DNA of 64,000 nucleotides from Nonomuraea jabiensis (GTDB lineage: Bacteria; Actinomycetota; Actinomycetes; Streptosporangiales; Streptosporangiaceae), in assembly GCF_014204795.1 (NCBI RefSeq), contig NZ_JACHMB010000001.1, positions 11,048,501-11,112,500 of the forward strand. Reading direction: 5' to 3'. Made by a program: the position numbers and the translations under genes. This document shows positions 15,827-23,981 of this stretch, in pieces. The notes beneath the pieces were generated by a model that saw only the letters and a program-made list of their open reading frames with translations, had not been told where the DNA came from and ran no database searches. Numbering within the stretch: the first letter of the stretch is position 1; every line of letters begins with the position of its first letter.

Positions 15827-16702
15827 TCACCGGCTCTCGCGCAGCCGGAGCTCCACGTGGGCGTGGCGGAACGGGACGGGCATGCCGTACGCCGCCGCCA
15901 GCTCGGCGTCCTCGGCGCGGACGAAGTCCAGCACCAGGCTGTCCTTGACGCCGAACACCGCATCCGAGTCGAGGTAAGGGGACTCGGAGACGAAGACATG
16001 CGTGGTGAGCGGGGCGTGGCCGTCGGCGCCGGCGATGAAGTGGATGTGCGCGGGCCGGTAGGGGTGGCGGCCCGCCGCCGCCAGCAGCTCCCCGACCGGC
16101 CCGTCGTCGGGGATCGGGTACGGGGCCGGAAGGATCGTACGGAACGCGAAACGTCCCTCGTCGTCGCAGGTGAACAGGCCACGCAGGTGCCCGGTGGGGA
16201 CGTCGTCCCGCTGGACGTCGTACAAGCCCTTCTCGTCGGCCTGCCAGACGTCCACGACCGCGCCGGGGAGGGGGCGGCCGCCGGCCGCGAGCACCTGCCC
16301 GGTGACGAGCGTCGGCTCGCCGCCGGGCACCAGGGAGATCGGGTCGCCGAGCCGCCGCGGCGGGGAGTCCACCATGTGGAACGGCCCCAGGACGGTGAAG
16401 TCGGTGGCGCCGGCGGGCGCCCGGTTGGCCATGGTGTCGACGAGCATCGACAGGCCCAGCACGTCGGACAGCAGGACGAACTCCTGGCGGGTGTCGTCGC
16501 AGGTCTGCCCGGTCCTGGTGAGGAAGCCGACCGCCGCGTCCAGCTCGGCCTGGGTGAGCTCGACGTCCTTGGCGAAGGCGTGCAGGTGGCGGACGAGGCT
16601 GGTGAGGACCTGGCGCAGCCGGGCGTCATGGGCGCCGGCGAACGACGCCGCGACGACGTCCTCGGAACGCTCTTCGGAGAACCGAACGGGATTCTGCGAC
16701 AT
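15827..16702 (-). CDS. Intradiol ring-cleavage dioxygenase (hydroxyquinol/catechol 1,2-type)
   Basis: 291 residues from ATG 16702 (MSQNPVRF); GTG 16711 is an alternative. The N-terminal dimerisation helices (TQAELDAAVGFLTRTGQ, LLSDVLGLSMLVDTM) are those of catechol/hydroxyquinol dioxygenases. The Fe(III) ligands can be placed: Tyr in KGLYDVQ, Tyr in PYPIPDDGP, and the His pair in RPAHIHFI. The linker GPFHMVDSPP is typical of hydroxyquinol 1,2-dioxygenase relatives. It would cleave a catechol or hydroxyquinol between the hydroxyls to a muconate or maleylacetate. No downstream pathway genes are adjacent. Confidence 0.88.
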   Translation of the reverse strand: MSQNPVRFSEERSEDVVAASFAGAHDARLRQVLTSLVRHLHAFAKDVELTQAELDAAVGFLTRTGQTCDDTRQEFVLLSDVLGLSMLVDTMANRAPAGATDFTVLGPFHMVDSPPRRLGDPISLVPGGEPTLVTGQVLAAGGRPLPGAVVDVWQADEKGLYDVQRDDVPTGHLRGLFTCDDEGRFAFRTILPAPYPIPDDGPVGELLAAAGRHPYRPAHIHFIAGADGHAPLTTHVFVSESPYLDSDAVFGVKDSLVLDFVRAEDAELAAAYGMPVPFRHAHVELRLRESR

Positions 16703-16767
16703 CGTGATCACGTCCTGGCGGCGTTGGGGCGTTGTCCCCCAGCATGACCATGGCCGGCCGGACGCCG

Positions 16768-18084
16768 CTACCCGGACGCGGCGGCGCGCAGGTCCGCGGG
16801 AGTCCACCCGGCGGTGCCCGCCACGATGCGGACGGCCGCGCGGGCCAGCGGCTCCAGGCCCGCCACGTCGATCTTGTCGATCGTGTCGGCCGAGTCGAAC
16901 AGGTACATCGGCGCCGACAGGAAGTGCACCAGCGGCACCCCCTCGGGGTGGAAGAACGCGCCGTCCGTCGGCGGCATCGGCGAGAACACGTCCGGGGACA
17001 GGACGAACGACCGCCGCAGGTCCTCCGCCTCCAGCGTCGCGGCGACCAGCTTCTCCAGCTGCGGGGCTCGCGTCGTGAACCACCATCTGACCTCGGGCTC
17101 GGCGGTCGGCACGAGCGTGCCGTCCACCGCCTCGCAGCGCAGCGCGGCGTGCTCCAGGTGCAGTTCGAGCACCACGCCGGCCAGTTCCGGCCGGTGCCGG
17201 TCGATGAAGGCGCGGGTGCCCGCCGCGTGGGCCATGTGCCCGGAGGTGAGCAGGAACGTCAGGTTGTGCGGGCGCTCCTCGATCGGGACGCGGGCCCAGT
17301 GGCGGGCGGTGGCCAGGACGAGGGCCAGGCCGGAGGCGTCCTCCACGGCCGAGGCCCACGGGGCGTCGTGGTGCGAGGCGACGATGACCGTGTGGGCCGA
17401 GTTCCCCGGTAGGGTGGCGACCACGTTGTGGGTGATCACGGTGTCGGTGGCGGACTCGGCGATCAGCTCTCCCTCGCACGGCAGGCGGGCCAGGAGCCGG
17501 CGGGCGTCCGTCCCCGACAGCCACAGCGCGGGGATGGGGCGCTCGACGGCGTCGTACGGCACGTAGTAGTCGCGGGTCTCCCACGGCAGGCCGGTCAGCG
17601 CGCCGACGAAGCCCACGGCCCCGGCGGCCAGGGCGGGCTCGACGACCTCCATCATCCGCGGGCCGAACGGGATCGTCTGGACGAGGGTGTCGAAGACGCC
17701 CTCGGGGTCGTAGGCCGAGGTGGCGAGCGTCTGGACGTACGACTGCGGCAGCTCGCTGAAGGTCACCTCGTCCACGACGATGTCGCCCGGCCGGGCGTCG
17801 GCCAGCCGCGCGATCCGGCCCCGCAGGCCGCCGGTCGGCGCGGTGTGCGGCAGCGGCATGCCGGTCCACGAGGTGCCGTCGTCGAGGCGCAACAGCCCGG
17901 CGCCCGGCTGCCAGCGCCGCACCTCGACCGGTTCGAGCGTGACCTCCAGGCCGAACTCCTGCAGGCGCTCGGCCAGCCACCGCTCGGTCCACGCGTCGGC
18001 CGGGTAGCCGGGGCGGCGGACGCCCTGGCCGACGACGGTTTCGATCCAGCCCAGCATCTCCGCCGCGGAAGGCACGTGCTCCAT
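16768..18084 (-). CDS. M28-family zinc peptidase-like protein, cytoplasmic
   Basis: About 438 residues from ATG 18084 (MEHVPSAAEM); an ATG at 18138 would leave only 22 bp to the divergent gene, so I prefer the inner start. The M28 metal motifs are present: ASHHDAPWASAVEDASG (about residues 240-256) gives the first His and bridging Asp, TSGHMAHAAGT follows, then FSPMPPTDGAFFHPEGVPLVH near 380-400 holds the late ligands. There is no signal peptide. Usual M28 enzymes are secreted aminopeptidases; a cytoplasmic one may act on modified amino acids or small amides. It is divergent from the secreted hydrolase at 18161. Confidence 0.8.
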   Translation of the reverse strand: MEHVPSAAEMLGWIETVVGQGVRRPGYPADAWTERWLAERLQEFGLEVTLEPVEVRRWQPGAGLLRLDDGTSWTGMPLPHTAPTGGLRGRIARLADARPGDIVVDEVTFSELPQSYVQTLATSAYDPEGVFDTLVQTIPFGPRMMEVVEPALAAGAVGFVGALTGLPWETRDYYVPYDAVERPIPALWLSGTDARRLLARLPCEGELIAESATDTVITHNVVATLPGNSAHTVIVASHHDAPWASAVEDASGLALVLATARHWARVPIEERPHNLTFLLTSGHMAHAAGTRAFIDRHRPELAGVVLELHLEHAALRCEAVDGTLVPTAEPEVRWWFTTRAPQLEKLVAATLEAEDLRRSFVLSPDVFSPMPPTDGAFFHPEGVPLVHFLSAPMYLFDSADTIDKIDVAGLEPLARAAVRIVAGTAGWTPADLRAAASG

Positions 18085-18160
18085 GGCCCCGATCCAACCA
18101 TTGACACGGCCCGGTTGTGAAGCGAGAGTTTCGGTCATCCGTACAAATTGTGGAGGCTGT

Positions 18161-18988
18161 ATGAAGGTCGTCGTGGCCGCCGTCGCGCTCTTACTCGGGC
18201 TCCTGTCCAGGCCCGCCCAGGCCGCCGACACCATCGAGGCGCACTACAAGGTCGCGGGCCCGTGGACGGTCGCGACCGCCGACGCGCCCGGCTACAAGCT
18301 CTACTACCCGGCCGACCTCGGGGCGGGCGGCTTCAAGCACCCGATCATCACCTGGGGCAACGGGACGAACGCGGTGCCCACGCAGTATCCGGGGCTGCTC
18401 AACCAGCTGGCCTCCTGGGGGTTCGCCGTGGTCGCCTCCACCGACACCACGACGGGCACCGGGTCCGAGATGATCGCCGCGGCCCAGTACCTCATCGGCC
18501 GGAACACCGACAGCTCCAGCGTCTTCTACGGCAAGCTCGACGTGACCAGGGTCGGCGCGGTCGGCCACTCCCAGGGCGCGGGCGGCTCGGTGAACACCGC
18601 CACCAAGTCCGGCGGGCTCATCGACACCGTCGTCCCCATCGCGCTGCCCGCCCCGATCTGGGTGAGCGCGGGTGACGCGTTCCACGTGGACCAGCTGGCC
18701 TGCCCCGTGCTGTTCGTCAGCGGGTCCAGCGACACGCTCATCTCCCCCAACTCGGCGCTGCAGGCGTACTACGACCAGGTCCCGGGCGCGGCGGCCAAGG
18801 CGCTGCTCAAGGGCGCCGGCCACAACACGATCCAGGGCACGGGCGGCGGCTTCCTCGGATACGTGACGGCGTGGCTGATGTACCAGCTCCAGGGCGACAC
18901 GTACGCGCGCGGCGCCTTCGCGGGCACCTCGCCCGAGATCAACGCCAACGCCGGCTGGCAGAACCAGGTCGAGAAGAACCTGCCCTGA
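18161..18988 (+). CDS. Secreted alpha/beta hydrolase (polyester-hydrolase/lipase-like)
   Basis: 275 residues from ATG 18161 with GGAGG just upstream. A signal peptide (VVVAAVALLLGLLSRPAQA) is followed by a mature hydrolase. The nucleophile elbow is GHSQGAGG (Ser about residue 133), the acid Asp is in SGSSDTLISP and the His is in KGAGHNTIQG. The layout resembles the dienelactone-hydrolase/PET-hydrolase-like secreted esterases of actinomycetes. It shares an intergenic region of 76 bp with the divergent M28 gene. Natural substrates could be polyesters, cutin or lipids; which one cannot be told from sequence. Confidence 0.85.
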   Translation: MKVVVAAVALLLGLLSRPAQAADTIEAHYKVAGPWTVATADAPGYKLYYPADLGAGGFKHPIITWGNGTNAVPTQYPGLLNQLASWGFAVVASTDTTTGTGSEMIAAAQYLIGRNTDSSSVFYGKLDVTRVGAVGHSQGAGGSVNTATKSGGLIDTVVPIALPAPIWVSAGDAFHVDQLACPVLFVSGSSDTLISPNSALQAYYDQVPGAAAKALLKGAGHNTIQGTGGGFLGYVTAWLMYQLQGDTYARGAFAGTSPEINANAGWQNQVEKNLP

Positions 18989-18997
18989 GGAAAACGG

Positions 18998-19422
18998 ATG
19001 GCCGCGCGGCGCGCGGCCGGGCGGGTTTCGCGCTGGTGCGCTCGCCCGATCCGGCCGAGCGCAAGATCGGCTGCGACCTGCTGGGCAAGGTGGCGCAGGC
19101 CGAGGAGTCCCTGCGGGAGCCGGTCCTGCTCGCGGTCCTGGAGCCGGCCGCGGCCGAGACCGATCGCGCGGTCCACACCTCGATCGCGCGGGCGCTGGGC
19201 TGCACGGACGACGATCGGGCCGTGCCCGAGCTGCTGCGCCTGGCCGGGCACCCCGACGAGGACGTGCGCTTCTACGTGGCGTGGTCGCTGCCGCTGGATC
19301 GCGCGGACGACGACGCGGTGATCGAGGCGCTGTGGGCCCGGGTCGGCGATCAGGACGCCGAGGCCCGCGAGGAGGCGATCGCCGGGCTGGCCCGCCGTCG
19401 CGATCGCCGCGTCGCCGCCTAA
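18998..19422 (+). CDS. HEAT-repeat protein with damaged 5' end
   Basis: The frame ending at 19422 encodes about 125 residues of helical HEAT-like repeats: SPDPAERKIGCDLLGKVA, AVPELLRLAGHPDEDVRFYVAWSL, DAVIEALWARVGDQDAEAREEAI (each a helix pair; quoted in parts). The only good start signal, GAGGA 6 nt before ATG 18998, lies in another frame, whose translation becomes Arg/Ser-rich nonsense. Either translation starts at GTG 19036 or one base has been lost between 18998 and about 19035. I favour a frameshifted 5' end. It follows the secreted hydrolase by 9 bp. Confidence 0.5.
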
Positions 19423-19433
19423 CGGCCTGGTCG

Positions 19434-19475
19434 CAGCGCGAAGGCGGCGCGCGGGCCGGCGGTCAGCGCGGCCGT
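19434..19475. repeat. Imperfect duplicate of the PTE-family gene 3' end
   Basis: About 42 bases beginning AGCGCGAAGGCGGCGCGCGGG are repeated 80 bp later at about 19514-19555, inside the end of the PTE-family gene. The copies differ at several positions. It looks like a partial tandem duplication in the gap between the HEAT-repeat gene and the PTE-family gene. Confidence 0.5.
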
Positions 19476-19503
19476 AGCGCGACGGCGGGAGGCGGATCCG
19501 CGA

Positions 19504-20451
19504 TCAACGCGGCCGTAGCGCGAAGGCGGCGCGCGGGTTGGTGATCAGCGCGGCCTTGGCCGTCTCGCCGAGCCCTTCCGCCTCCAGCCGCGGCACGAAC
19601 CGCTCCAGCAGGTACGTCAGCCCCGGCCCGCCGCCCAGCCCCGGCCAGTACGACCGCCGCGCCAGGTCCATCCCGAACAGCAGCCGATCCCCTAGCCCGC
19701 GCCCGGCCAGCTCGGCGACGAGCGCGACGATCTCGCTGTCCGGCCCGTACTTGATCCGCCCGGGCCGGTCGAAGGCCAGGTACGCCCCCCTCTCCGCCAA
19801 TGACGTGAGATATCCGGCGTCGGGATTGTGGTCGATGTGCCCGAGCACCACCCGATCGGCCTCCACCCCGTGGGAGGACAGCGCGTCCAGCAGCTCGTGC
19901 CCCATCGTGCCCTTGTCGCAGTGGGTGACGACCGGCACGCCGGTGCGCAGGGCGGCCGCGGCCACCGCGCCGACCAGCCGCTCCACCCCGCGCCCGAACG
20001 CGTGGTACGCGGTCGCGATCTTGATGGCCCCCGCCCGCGCCGGCGACCGCCGCACCAGCGGCCCGACCAGCCCGTACTCGTCCATGCCCAGCTCGATCTC
20101 GGCCACCAGCAGCTCGGCGATCTCGTCGGGCGCGTAGTGGTGCAGCCAGTGGGCGTCGCTGTAGTAGGTGCTCTTGTGGAAGCCGGTGACGGCGATCACG
20201 TGCAGCCCGGTCCGCTCGGCCAGCGCCGTCATCAGGGACGGGCTGCGGCCGAACCCGAGCGGCGTCATCTCGACCACCGCGGACAGCCCGAACCGCCGGG
20301 CCGCCGTCACCTCGGCGACGGCCGCGTCCAGGGAGTCGAGCCGGTAGTCGGGCTCGTTGCGGACGGGCCAGTCACCGGTCATGAAAAAGTGCTCATGCGC
20401 ATAGGTGACGCCGATCTCCTCGACATCCCCCAGCACCGTACGAACCGTCAC
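19504..20451 (-). CDS. Phosphotriesterase-family metal hydrolase (lactonase-like)
   Basis: 315 residues from GTG 20451, whose GTGA overlaps the stop of the FAD oxidoreductase. TIM-barrel PTE-family metal ligands are visible: YAHEHFF (HxH) near residue 18, the bridging Lys in GAIKIATAYH, His in THCDKG, His in GHIDHN and Asp in FGMDLARR. Members of this family are more often lactonases or amidases than true phosphotriesterases. As the last gene of a ten-gene sugar operon that also encodes two oxidoreductases, opening a sugar lactone is the most reasonable guess, but this is inference. Confidence 0.85.
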   Translation of the reverse strand: MTVRTVLGDVEEIGVTYAHEHFFMTGDWPVRNEPDYRLDSLDAAVAEVTAARRFGLSAVVEMTPLGFGRSPSLMTALAERTGLHVIAVTGFHKSTYYSDAHWLHHYAPDEIAELLVAEIELGMDEYGLVGPLVRRSPARAGAIKIATAYHAFGRGVERLVGAVAAAALRTGVPVVTHCDKGTMGHELLDALSSHGVEADRVVLGHIDHNPDAGYLTSLAERGAYLAFDRPGRIKYGPDSEIVALVAELAGRGLGDRLLFGMDLARRSYWPGLGGGPGLTYLLERFVPRLEAEGLGETAKAALITNPRAAFALRPR

Positions 20452-21671
20452 AGGAGCGCTCCTTCCTCGCGCAGCCGGGCGCGCAGCAGGTCCACGTCCA
20501 CCGCCGCGGGCTCCACCCCGGCCTGTACGGCCAGCGCCGCCGCCGTCCCGGCCGCCTGCCCCATCGCCATGCACTGCCCCATCGACCGGGCCGAGGCGTG
20601 CGCGTCGTGCGTGGCCGACAGGCACCGCCCCGCGACGATCAGCCCGTCGACCTCGACCGGCAGCAGGCACCGGTACGGGATCCCGTAGGTCCCGTAGTCG
20701 TGCACGTACTCCCACCGGGTGGCCGCCCCGGCGGCGTGGTCCTCGATGGGGGCGCCGCACCGGGCGATCGTGTCGGGAAAATCCCTCCCGGCCAACACAT
20801 CATCAGAAGTCAGGACATATCGCCCGACGAGGCGCCGCGACTCCCGCACCCCGATCCGTACGGACGTGCTCAGCAGCACCGCCGACTCGTACCCGGGCAC
20901 CTTGGCCCGCAGGAAGCGGACGTACTCCCGCACCTGCGCACGTCCCTCGCGTTCGGCGCGCGACAGCTCGAAGGGGTCGGTCGGGTCGAGCCCGCTCACT
21001 CTGGTCAGGTTGGTGTGCACGATCCCGTCGTTGACGGTCCTGTGCACGGAGCCCTCGCGCCTGGGCAGGTCGGCGTCGGCCATCAGCGCGTGCAGCTCGG
21101 CCGTGCTGGTGGCCGACAGGTCCACCCCGCCCAGCCGGAACGTGGCCGTCATCGGCTGCGAGCTCATGCTCGGCCGCTCCAGCGCGGCCCCGGCCCGCCA
21201 GGCCACCTCGCCGTCGCCCGTCGCGTCCACGACCACCGGGGCCTTGACCAGGAACCGGCCGGCCACGGTCTCCACCTCGACCCCGGTCCCCGGCATGTAC
21301 GCGCACACCCGCGCGTGCAGCAGCACGCCCGCGCCGGAGGTGAGCTCGTCCCAGACGAGCTTGAGCTCCTCCGGCTCGTACGTGACGCCGGTGCCGGCCC
21401 CGTACGTGTTGGGCCGCTCGAAGGCGGCCCCGGCGGAGAAGAGCCGTTCGCACACCTCCCAGCCGATCCCGCCGACGACCCGCCGGGAGACCGGGCCGGG
21501 GGCGTAGAAGCCGTAGAAGGTGTCGAGCACGGCGACGCCGGTGCCGCCGAGGAAGCCCGCCGGCTCCACCAGCAGGCACGACGCGCCGGCGCGGGCCGCC
21601 GCCACGGCCGCCGCGCACCCGGCGCTGCCGCCACCGGCGACGACCACGTCGCCTTCCCACAGGACGTTCAC
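20448..21671 (-). CDS. FAD-dependent oxidoreductase (FAD_oxidored type)
   Basis: 407 residues from GTG 21671, which overlaps the SDR stop by 4 nt. The N-terminal FAD site is DVVVAGGGSAGCAAAVAAAR, followed by an acidic ribose-binding residue (LLVEPAGFLGG). VVVDATGDGEVAWRAGA and the late GLIVAGRCLSATHDAHASAR segment with a GxGQAAGTAAALA helix match PF12831-type flavoproteins. These oxidise diverse metabolites, and several occur in sugar or polyol loci. No signal peptide. In this operon it could oxidise a liberated sugar or glycosyl unit; the electron acceptor is unknown. Confidence 0.85.
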   Translation of the reverse strand: MNVLWEGDVVVAGGGSAGCAAAVAAARAGASCLLVEPAGFLGGTGVAVLDTFYGFYAPGPVSRRVVGGIGWEVCERLFSAGAAFERPNTYGAGTGVTYEPEELKLVWDELTSGAGVLLHARVCAYMPGTGVEVETVAGRFLVKAPVVVDATGDGEVAWRAGAALERPSMSSQPMTATFRLGGVDLSATSTAELHALMADADLPRREGSVHRTVNDGIVHTNLTRVSGLDPTDPFELSRAEREGRAQVREYVRFLRAKVPGYESAVLLSTSVRIGVRESRRLVGRYVLTSDDVLAGRDFPDTIARCGAPIEDHAAGAATRWEYVHDYGTYGIPYRCLLPVEVDGLIVAGRCLSATHDAHASARSMGQCMAMGQAAGTAAALAVQAGVEPAAVDVDLLRARLREEGALL

Positions 21672-22360
21672 CGCAGATGCCACCCTCCGTCGACGGGAAT
21701 GACCGCGCCCGTGGTCCGCCCGGACGAGGGCGAGAGCAGCCACAGCACGGCCTGCGCGACCTCCTCCGGCCGGCAGGGGCTCGCGCCGAGGGGCATCAGC
21801 GCGGGCATCCTGGCCTGGACGGCGGCGGACGTGCGAGCGCGGACGCTCATCGGCGTGGCCACCAGGCCGGCCGAGACCAGGTTGACCCGCACCCCGCGCG
21901 GCGCGGCCTCGCGGGCGGCGGTCCTGATCAGCGGGATCAGCGCGCCCTTGGCCGAGGCGTAGGCCACGGTGCGGAAGTCGTCGTCGATCGACGTGCCGAG
22001 CGCCGAGCCGATCACCACGATCGACCCGCCCTCGGGCAGGGCGGGGATCGCCGCGCGCAGCAGCCGGAACACCGACTCGTGGTTGACCCGGTGCACCTCG
22101 TGCCAGGCCTCGTCGGTGCACTCGGCCACGCCGCCGTCGCCGAGCCGGCGGCCGGACATGCCGACCGCGTGCACGACGCCGGCCAGCCGCCCGTGCCGGG
22201 CTGTGGCCTGGGCCAGCGCCTTCTCGACCCCGCCCGGCTCGGTGATGTCGATGCCGTCGGCGAGGTCCACGCCGTACGCGCTCGCGCCGGACGCCTCGAC
22301 CGCCTCCACGCAGGCGCGGCCGATGCCGCCGTCCGAGCCCGCCACCAGGACGGCGCTCAT
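21668..22360 (-). CDS. Short-chain dehydrogenase/reductase
   Basis: 230 residues from ATG 22360, overlapping the SIS stop (ATGA). The nucleotide motif is VLVAGSDGGIGRACVEA (a G-x3-G-x-G variant with SDGGIG), followed by VHAVG in place of NNAG, the catalytic Ser in SIVVIGSALG, YASAKGAL (Tyr-x3-Lys) and the C-terminal VDGGWHLR tail typical of classical SDRs. Its place between the SIS and FAD genes suggests oxidation or reduction of a sugar derivative. Cofactor preference is not clear. Confidence 0.88.
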   Translation of the reverse strand: MSAVLVAGSDGGIGRACVEAVEASGASAYGVDLADGIDITEPGGVEKALAQATARHGRLAGVVHAVGMSGRRLGDGGVAECTDEAWHEVHRVNHESVFRLLRAAIPALPEGGSIVVIGSALGTSIDDDFRTVAYASAKGALIPLIRTAAREAAPRGVRVNLVSAGLVATPMSVRARTSAAVQARMPALMPLGASPCRPEEVAQAVLWLLSPSSGRTTGAVIPVDGGWHLR

Positions 22361-23121
22361 GGCTTCCTGAGCACGGCGGCGGCGCGGCGGGCGTGTTCGA
22401 GGTAGGCGGCCTCGAACAGCTCGTCGGACCGGGGGCCGCCGACGAGCTTGGCGCTGGAGATGACCGGCGGCGTCCAGCCGCCCGCGACCAGCAGCTCGGC
22501 CGTGCGGACCTTGATCTCGTTGACCACGGAGACGGCCGCCAGCGTGCTGCCGGGGCCGACCGGCTCGGCCAGCCCCTCGACGTGGCACAGGGCGTCGCCG
22601 ACCGGGGTGCGCAGGTCGATCACCACGTCGGCGTGGTCGGCCAGCCGGGTGCCGCTGGGGTGGCCGGGCTCCACGGCCATGGTCTCGTTCATCGAAGTCA
22701 CGGCCACGACCGGCAGGCCCGCCTTGCGCAGGCCCATGGCCATCTCGATGGGCACGGCGTTCAGCCCGCTGACGCTGAAGACGATGGCCGCGTCGCTCGG
22801 CCGCAGCTCGAAGTTGGCCAGGATGGCCTCGGCCAGCCCTTCGACGCGTTCGATGAACATGGCCTGGCGCATCCCGTTCGAGCCGGCCACCTGGGTGTAG
22901 AAGGTCGTGGACAGGTCGACGATGGGGTGGAAGCCGGGGTAGGAGCCGTAGCGGGGGAACATCTCCTCCACGCCCATCCGCGAATGTCCGGTTCCGAACG
23001 TGTGCACCACTCCTCCGCCGAGGATCGCCTCAGAGGCGATGCGAGCGGCTTCGGCAAGGGCGTCCTCCTGTGTCCGTTCGATCTCGCCGAGCAGCTCCAT
23101 GGCGCGGCTTATCCACTTCAT
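22357..23121 (-). CDS. SIS-domain sugar-phosphate isomerase-like protein
   Basis: 254 residues from ATG 23121 with GGAGGAGA 5 nt upstream. The sugar isomerase fold is indicated by GGGVVHTFGTGHSRMGVEE (residues about 36-54, given here in one 19-residue piece), DAAIVFSVSGLNAVPIEMAM and GLPVVAVTSM. It resembles the UPF0309-type SIS proteins that bind phosphorylated amino sugars or hexoses. In the operon it directly follows the ROK kinase (4-nt overlap), so it probably acts on that kinase's phosphorylated product. Confidence 0.87.
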   Translation of the reverse strand: MKWISRAMELLGEIERTQEDALAEAARIASEAILGGGVVHTFGTGHSRMGVEEMFPRYGSYPGFHPIVDLSTTFYTQVAGSNGMRQAMFIERVEGLAEAILANFELRPSDAAIVFSVSGLNAVPIEMAMGLRKAGLPVVAVTSMNETMAVEPGHPSGTRLADHADVVIDLRTPVGDALCHVEGLAEPVGPGSTLAAVSVVNEIKVRTAELLVAGGWTPPVISSAKLVGGPRSDELFEAAYLEHARRAAAVLRKP

Positions 23122-23981
23122 CCAGATCTCCTCCCGTAGAGTGCGGCGCCGATGGCCCCCGCCATCGGGCCGAGTACGGCGGGCAGCACCGTGACGTCTC
23201 CGATCAGCGGTCGTCTGCGCGCGAGTTCGTTGTTCAGGGTGGATCGCATGAGGTCGAGCGCGCCGGAGACGCCGCCGCCGACGACCACCGAGCCGACGCC
23301 GAAGAAGGCGGCCGCGTCGCCCAGCGCCACGCCGAGCGCCCAGCCGGCCTGCTCGAACGCCTGGGCCGCGCGCTCGTCCCCGGCCCTGGCGGCTTCGGCG
23401 ACCTCCGCCGCGGTGGCCTTCGCCGTCCCCGGGCCGAAGGCCCGCACGATGCCCGGCCCGGCGGCGAACGTCTCCACGCAGCCCCGGTTGCCGCAGCAGC
23501 AGACCGGCCCCCACGGGGAGACGGTGACGTGGCCGATCTCGCCGAGGTTGTCGCGCGGCCCGACGAGGACGGCCCCGCGCAGCGCCACGGCCCCGCCCAC
23601 GCCGGTGCCGAGCACGGCGAACAGCACGTCGGCCAGCCCGCGGGCGGCGCCCAGCGCCAGCTCGGCGCGCGCGAACGCGCGGGCGTCGTTGACGACGGAG
23701 ACGGGGACGCCGGTGAGCGCGCCCAGCCGCTCCCCCACGGGGTAGCCGTCCCAGTCACCCGGCGGGTTCGGGACGAACAGGGCGGTCCCGGTGTCGCGGT
23801 CCACGTGGCCGGGGAGCCCGATCCCGATGGACCCGGCGTGCGCGGCCAGCGAGGCCGCGAGCTCCACCGTCTCGTCGGGGCCGGGCGGCGTGGGGACGGC
23901 GCCCGAGCCGGAGACCGCCTCCCCCTCCAGCGTCACCCATTTGGTGTACGTGCCGCCGACGTCGATCCCGAGCGCGGTCAC
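23118..23981 (-). CDS. ROK-family sugar kinase
   Basis: 287 residues from GTG 23981. The phosphate loop is LGIDVGGTYTKW at the N-terminus. The ROK zinc motif CxCGxxGCxE is seen as CCCGNRGCVE (about residue 160), preceded by GEIGHVTV with the ROK active-site His, and the catalytic Asp lies in VVNDARAFA. No DNA-binding domain, so it is a kinase and not a repressor. It overlaps the GH94-like gene upstream and the SIS gene downstream by 4 nt each. It likely phosphorylates the sugar released from the imported glycoside. Confidence 0.9.
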   Translation of the reverse strand: MTALGIDVGGTYTKWVTLEGEAVSGSGAVPTPPGPDETVELAASLAAHAGSIGIGLPGHVDRDTGTALFVPNPPGDWDGYPVGERLGALTGVPVSVVNDARAFARAELALGAARGLADVLFAVLGTGVGGAVALRGAVLVGPRDNLGEIGHVTVSPWGPVCCCGNRGCVETFAAGPGIVRAFGPGTAKATAAEVAEAARAGDERAAQAFEQAGWALGVALGDAAAFFGVGSVVVGGGVSGALDLMRSTLNNELARRRPLIGDVTVLPAVLGPMAGAIGAALYGRRSG

